Assembly: GCF_013409425.1 (NCBI RefSeq)
Contig: NZ_JACCAC010000001.1
Coordinates: 1,736,001 to 1,800,000, forward strand
From: Nocardioides perillae
GTDB taxonomy: Bacteria > Actinomycetota > Actinomycetes > Propionibacteriales > Nocardioidaceae
Direction: 5' to 3'
Length of the DNA: 64,000 nt
In this document: positions 62,295 through 64,000 of the stretch, one piece after another
Position numbering within the stretch: position 1 is the stretch's first letter
Layout: each line of letters begins with the position of its first letter
The notes under the pieces: generated by a model
Told to the model about the DNA's origin: nothing
Databases searched by the model: none
Seen by the model: the letters and a program-made list of their open reading frames with translations, nothing else
Position numbers and translations under genes: made by a program

Positions 62295-63013
62295 GAGGTG
62301 CGGTCCTCCTTCTCGTAGGGAGCGTCGTCGTCGCGGTGCTGGTGAGCTGGACCTTCGTCTTGGGCTTCGCTGCGGTTCGGCCCCAGGCACAGGCTGAACG
62401 CCGTGAGCCACGTGCCGTCCATCGTGCAGTGGGGTTCACGACGGGTCCACCCGCGGGCCACGTAGAAGTCCTCGGCCGGCCCGCCTGTGCGGGTCACCAG
62501 GATGATCTGCTCACGTCGCGCCGTGGCGGCGGCGTCCACGAAGAACTCCAGCAACGCGGTTCCTACGCCGCGACCCTCGGCGGACGGATCAACGACGATG
62601 TGCTGCAGCACGGCGATGCGCTGACCCTCGCCGGGGCCGACTCTGTCCGGCGGGGCGAACAACTTGCGCGTGTAGGGCACGAGGCGGGTTTGGACGAACC
62701 GCGGCCACAGGTGCGGTCGTGTCACCAATGCTGCGATGCCGGCAACCGCGAGCCTTGATCGGTGGGTCTCCAGCAAGTGAACGCGGTGCGCGCGGGGGTC
62801 GATGACGCCTACGGCGAAACCGACGGTACGGCCGTCGCGGTCGGCCGCCACTGCAGCGGCGGCGTCCGAGCTGTCGAGGTAGGTGCGGTAGTACGTGCGG
62901 AGGTACTGCGAACCCAAGCGAGCGAAGAAGCCGGTCGGGAAATGTTCGAGGTGTTGCTGCACCACGACGTCGAGGTCACTCGACGTCATGGGGCGGATCG
63001 AAATCGTCGTCAC
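62291..63013 (-). CDS. GNAT N-acetyltransferase
   Basis: A protein of 240 residues. The acetyl-CoA motif is VLQHIVVDPSAEGRGVGTAL (Q/RxxGxG/A), followed by VTRTGGPAEDFYVARGW. The C-terminal 30 residues are charged. Operator 9 is 15 bp before the start, and the gene is coupled to the M15 peptidase. Substrate unknown. Confidence 0.85.
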   Translation of the reverse strand: MTTISIRPMTSSDLDVVVQQHLEHFPTGFFARLGSQYLRTYYRTYLDSSDAAAAVAADRDGRTVGFAVGVIDPRAHRVHLLETHRSRLAVAGIAALVTRPHLWPRFVQTRLVPYTRKLFAPPDRVGPGEGQRIAVLQHIVVDPSAEGRGVGTALLEFFVDAAATARREQIILVTRTGGPAEDFYVARGWTRREPHCTMDGTWLTAFSLCLGPNRSEAQDEGPAHQHRDDDAPYEKEDRTS

Positions 63014-63027
63014 TGCTCACCTGCTTT

Positions 63028-63046
63028 CTACTAACGAGACTAGTAC
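63028..63046 (-). promoter_or_regulatory. BlaI-type operator 9 (GNAT-M15)
   Basis: CTACTAACGAGACTAGTAC, one mismatch at the last base. It overlaps the stop codon of the Lnt-like gene (63040-63042) and lies 15 bp before the GNAT start. Confidence 0.7.
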
Positions 63047-64000
63047 GGCGCGGGACCTAGTCGCCCATTCGACGTGTCCGCCCGCCCGACCGCCAGTCGA
63101 GGCACCTCGCTCGGCGCAACCGACGCCGACCTCACCTCGCCTGAGCTCACGGGATCGACTGAGGTCATCGGCACCGTCGCGGACCTCGGGTGGAGGTGCG
63201 CGTGCGGGTCCGCCCGGCCGGCTCGCCGGCGAAGGTGCACGATGCCCGCCCCCATGAGCAGGGCGGCGAGCGCCACGCGGGACACCCAGGGCCCGACGAC
63301 GATGGCGGGCGCGATGCGGCTGCGCAACGGCGCCGAAGCGGTCAACACCTGCCCAGTTCGGCCCCTCGATCGCACCGAGACCTCGCCATCCGGAGTGATG
63401 ATCGCTGAGACGCCGGTGGTCGAGGCCACCACCACGGTCCTGCCCGCCTCGACAGCTCGTGCCCGCGTGATCGCCAGTTGTTGCTCGAGTTGGCGGGTGC
63501 CGGTGAAGGTGGCGTTGCTGGTCTGGACGACCAGGAGTTCGGCGCCGTCGATCACCAGGTCAGAGACGGAGTCGCGGGCCGCGACGTCGAAGCAGATGAG
63601 GATGCCCAGGGTCGCGCCGGCGACCCGAACCGGGCGCTGGCGTGGCCCCGGGAGCATGTCGCGGGGCACCTCTGTAACGCGTCCGACACCCAGGCGGGTG
63701 AGGGTGTCGCGCCACGGCACGTATTCCCCGAAGGGGACGACATTGCGCTTGGTGTACACGGCCCCTTGGTCGGCACCACGCTGCCAGACTCGGGCCTGGT
63801 TGTAAGCCGTGTCTGGGGTCGGGCCGTCAGTGATCGTCCCGACCAGCAGGGGAGCGTCGATCGCCGCGCTGGCCCGCTCAAGTTCCTCGCGGACTCGGTC
63901 AGAGCGCCGCGGGTCAGCCGCGGTGGCGTTCTCTGGCCACACCACAAGATCTGGTCGCTGAGTTCCCAGCTCGTCGACGGTCAGGCTGGCGAGGGACGCT
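63040..64000 (-). CDS. lnt: Apolipoprotein N-acyltransferase Lnt, C-terminal part
   Basis: The frame enters from the right edge (about 319 residues visible). Nitrilase-fold catalytic residues: VWPENATAADPRRSD (Glu), VYTKRNVVPFGEYVPW (Lys), LGILICFDVAARDSVSDLVI (Cys). A last helix SRVALAALLMGAGIVHLRRR is followed by a 60-residue tail. Lnt N-acylates lipoproteins in the membrane; several lipoproteins (TlpA-like, M15) are encoded nearby. The N-terminal membrane region lies outside the window. Confidence 0.88.
   Translation of the reverse strand, partial: ASLASLTVDELGTQRPDLVVWPENATAADPRRSDRVREELERASAAIDAPLLVGTITDGPTPDTAYNQARVWQRGADQGAVYTKRNVVPFGEYVPWRDTLTRLGVGRVTEVPRDMLPGPRQRPVRVAGATLGILICFDVAARDSVSDLVIDGAELLVVQTSNATFTGTRQLEQQLAITRARAVEAGRTVVVASTTGVSAIITPDGEVSVRSRGRTGQVLTASAPLRSRIAPAIVVGPWVSRVALAALLMGAGIVHLRRRAGRADPHAHLHPRSATVPMTSVDPVSSGEVRSASVAPSEVPRLAVGRADTSNGRLGPAPY

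Overview
The window is GC-rich (roughly 65-70 percent) DNA with GTG and TTG starts, frequent ATGA/GTGA gene overlaps and actinobacterial protein families: DUF3039-like and DUF3152 proteins, Ccs/ResB cytochrome c maturation, and BlaI-M56 pairs. It most likely comes from an actinomycete, plausibly Nocardioides-like Propionibacteriales; the genus is a guess from gene style only.

Layout. (1) 1-26.7 kb is a defence island. It holds a pair of DUF262 proteins (GmrSD-like, type IV restriction flavour) with a DUF3039-like protein and an HTH regulator; several small HTH or zinc-ribbon genes of the kind found in integrated elements; a Gabija pair (gajA/gajB, 10.9-14.4 kb); and a six-gene directon (14.5-25.6 kb) that is an expanded type III restriction-modification locus: HTH, PLD-SNF2 helicase, DUF4391, two Mod methyltransferases and Res. 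One Mod gene carries a (GA)14 tract that puts its last ~65 codons out of frame, so it looks phase variable. (2) 26.7-29.4 kb has two tyrosine integrases on either side of the 3' part of a tRNA-Met(CAT) gene, an attachment site shared by tandem integrations. (3) 29.5-35 kb has two IS3-family elements around a small operon with a DUF3883 protein. One IS sits exactly in the 4-nt loop of a perfect 17-bp palindrome.

(4) 35-44.8 kb has an ArsR/SmtB regulator, a DUF305 membrane protein and a complex-I-like cluster with only the membrane subunits (A, H, J, K, L, M, N). The only remnant of the peripheral arm is a protein that looks like degenerate NuoB joined to degenerate NuoD through a His/Met-rich linker of 12 perfect GMDHG repeats. 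No NuoC, E, F, G or I is present, and several canonical residues are changed. This is the best candidate for an undescribed system, possibly a metal-linked ion-translocating complex. (5) 44.8-48 kb has a frameshifted ion channel, a Csp-type copper storage protein and IS30/IS3 debris.

(6) 48-64 kb is a copper/thiol/cell-envelope region: F510_1955-like BNR protein, SHOCT protein, CcsB-ResB, CopC remnant, TlpA-like thioredoxin, CcdA, a Met/His-rich secreted peptide, M23, M15 and DUF3152 exported enzymes, a FliL-like protein, a GNAT and the C-terminal part of Lnt. Two BlaI-M56 pairs lie here. A 19-bp palindrome of the form CTACTA-N7-TAGTAG recurs before at least eight transcription units, so this stretch reads as one BlaI-type regulon. 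Several genes of this region carry single frameshifts, from real decay or assembly error.
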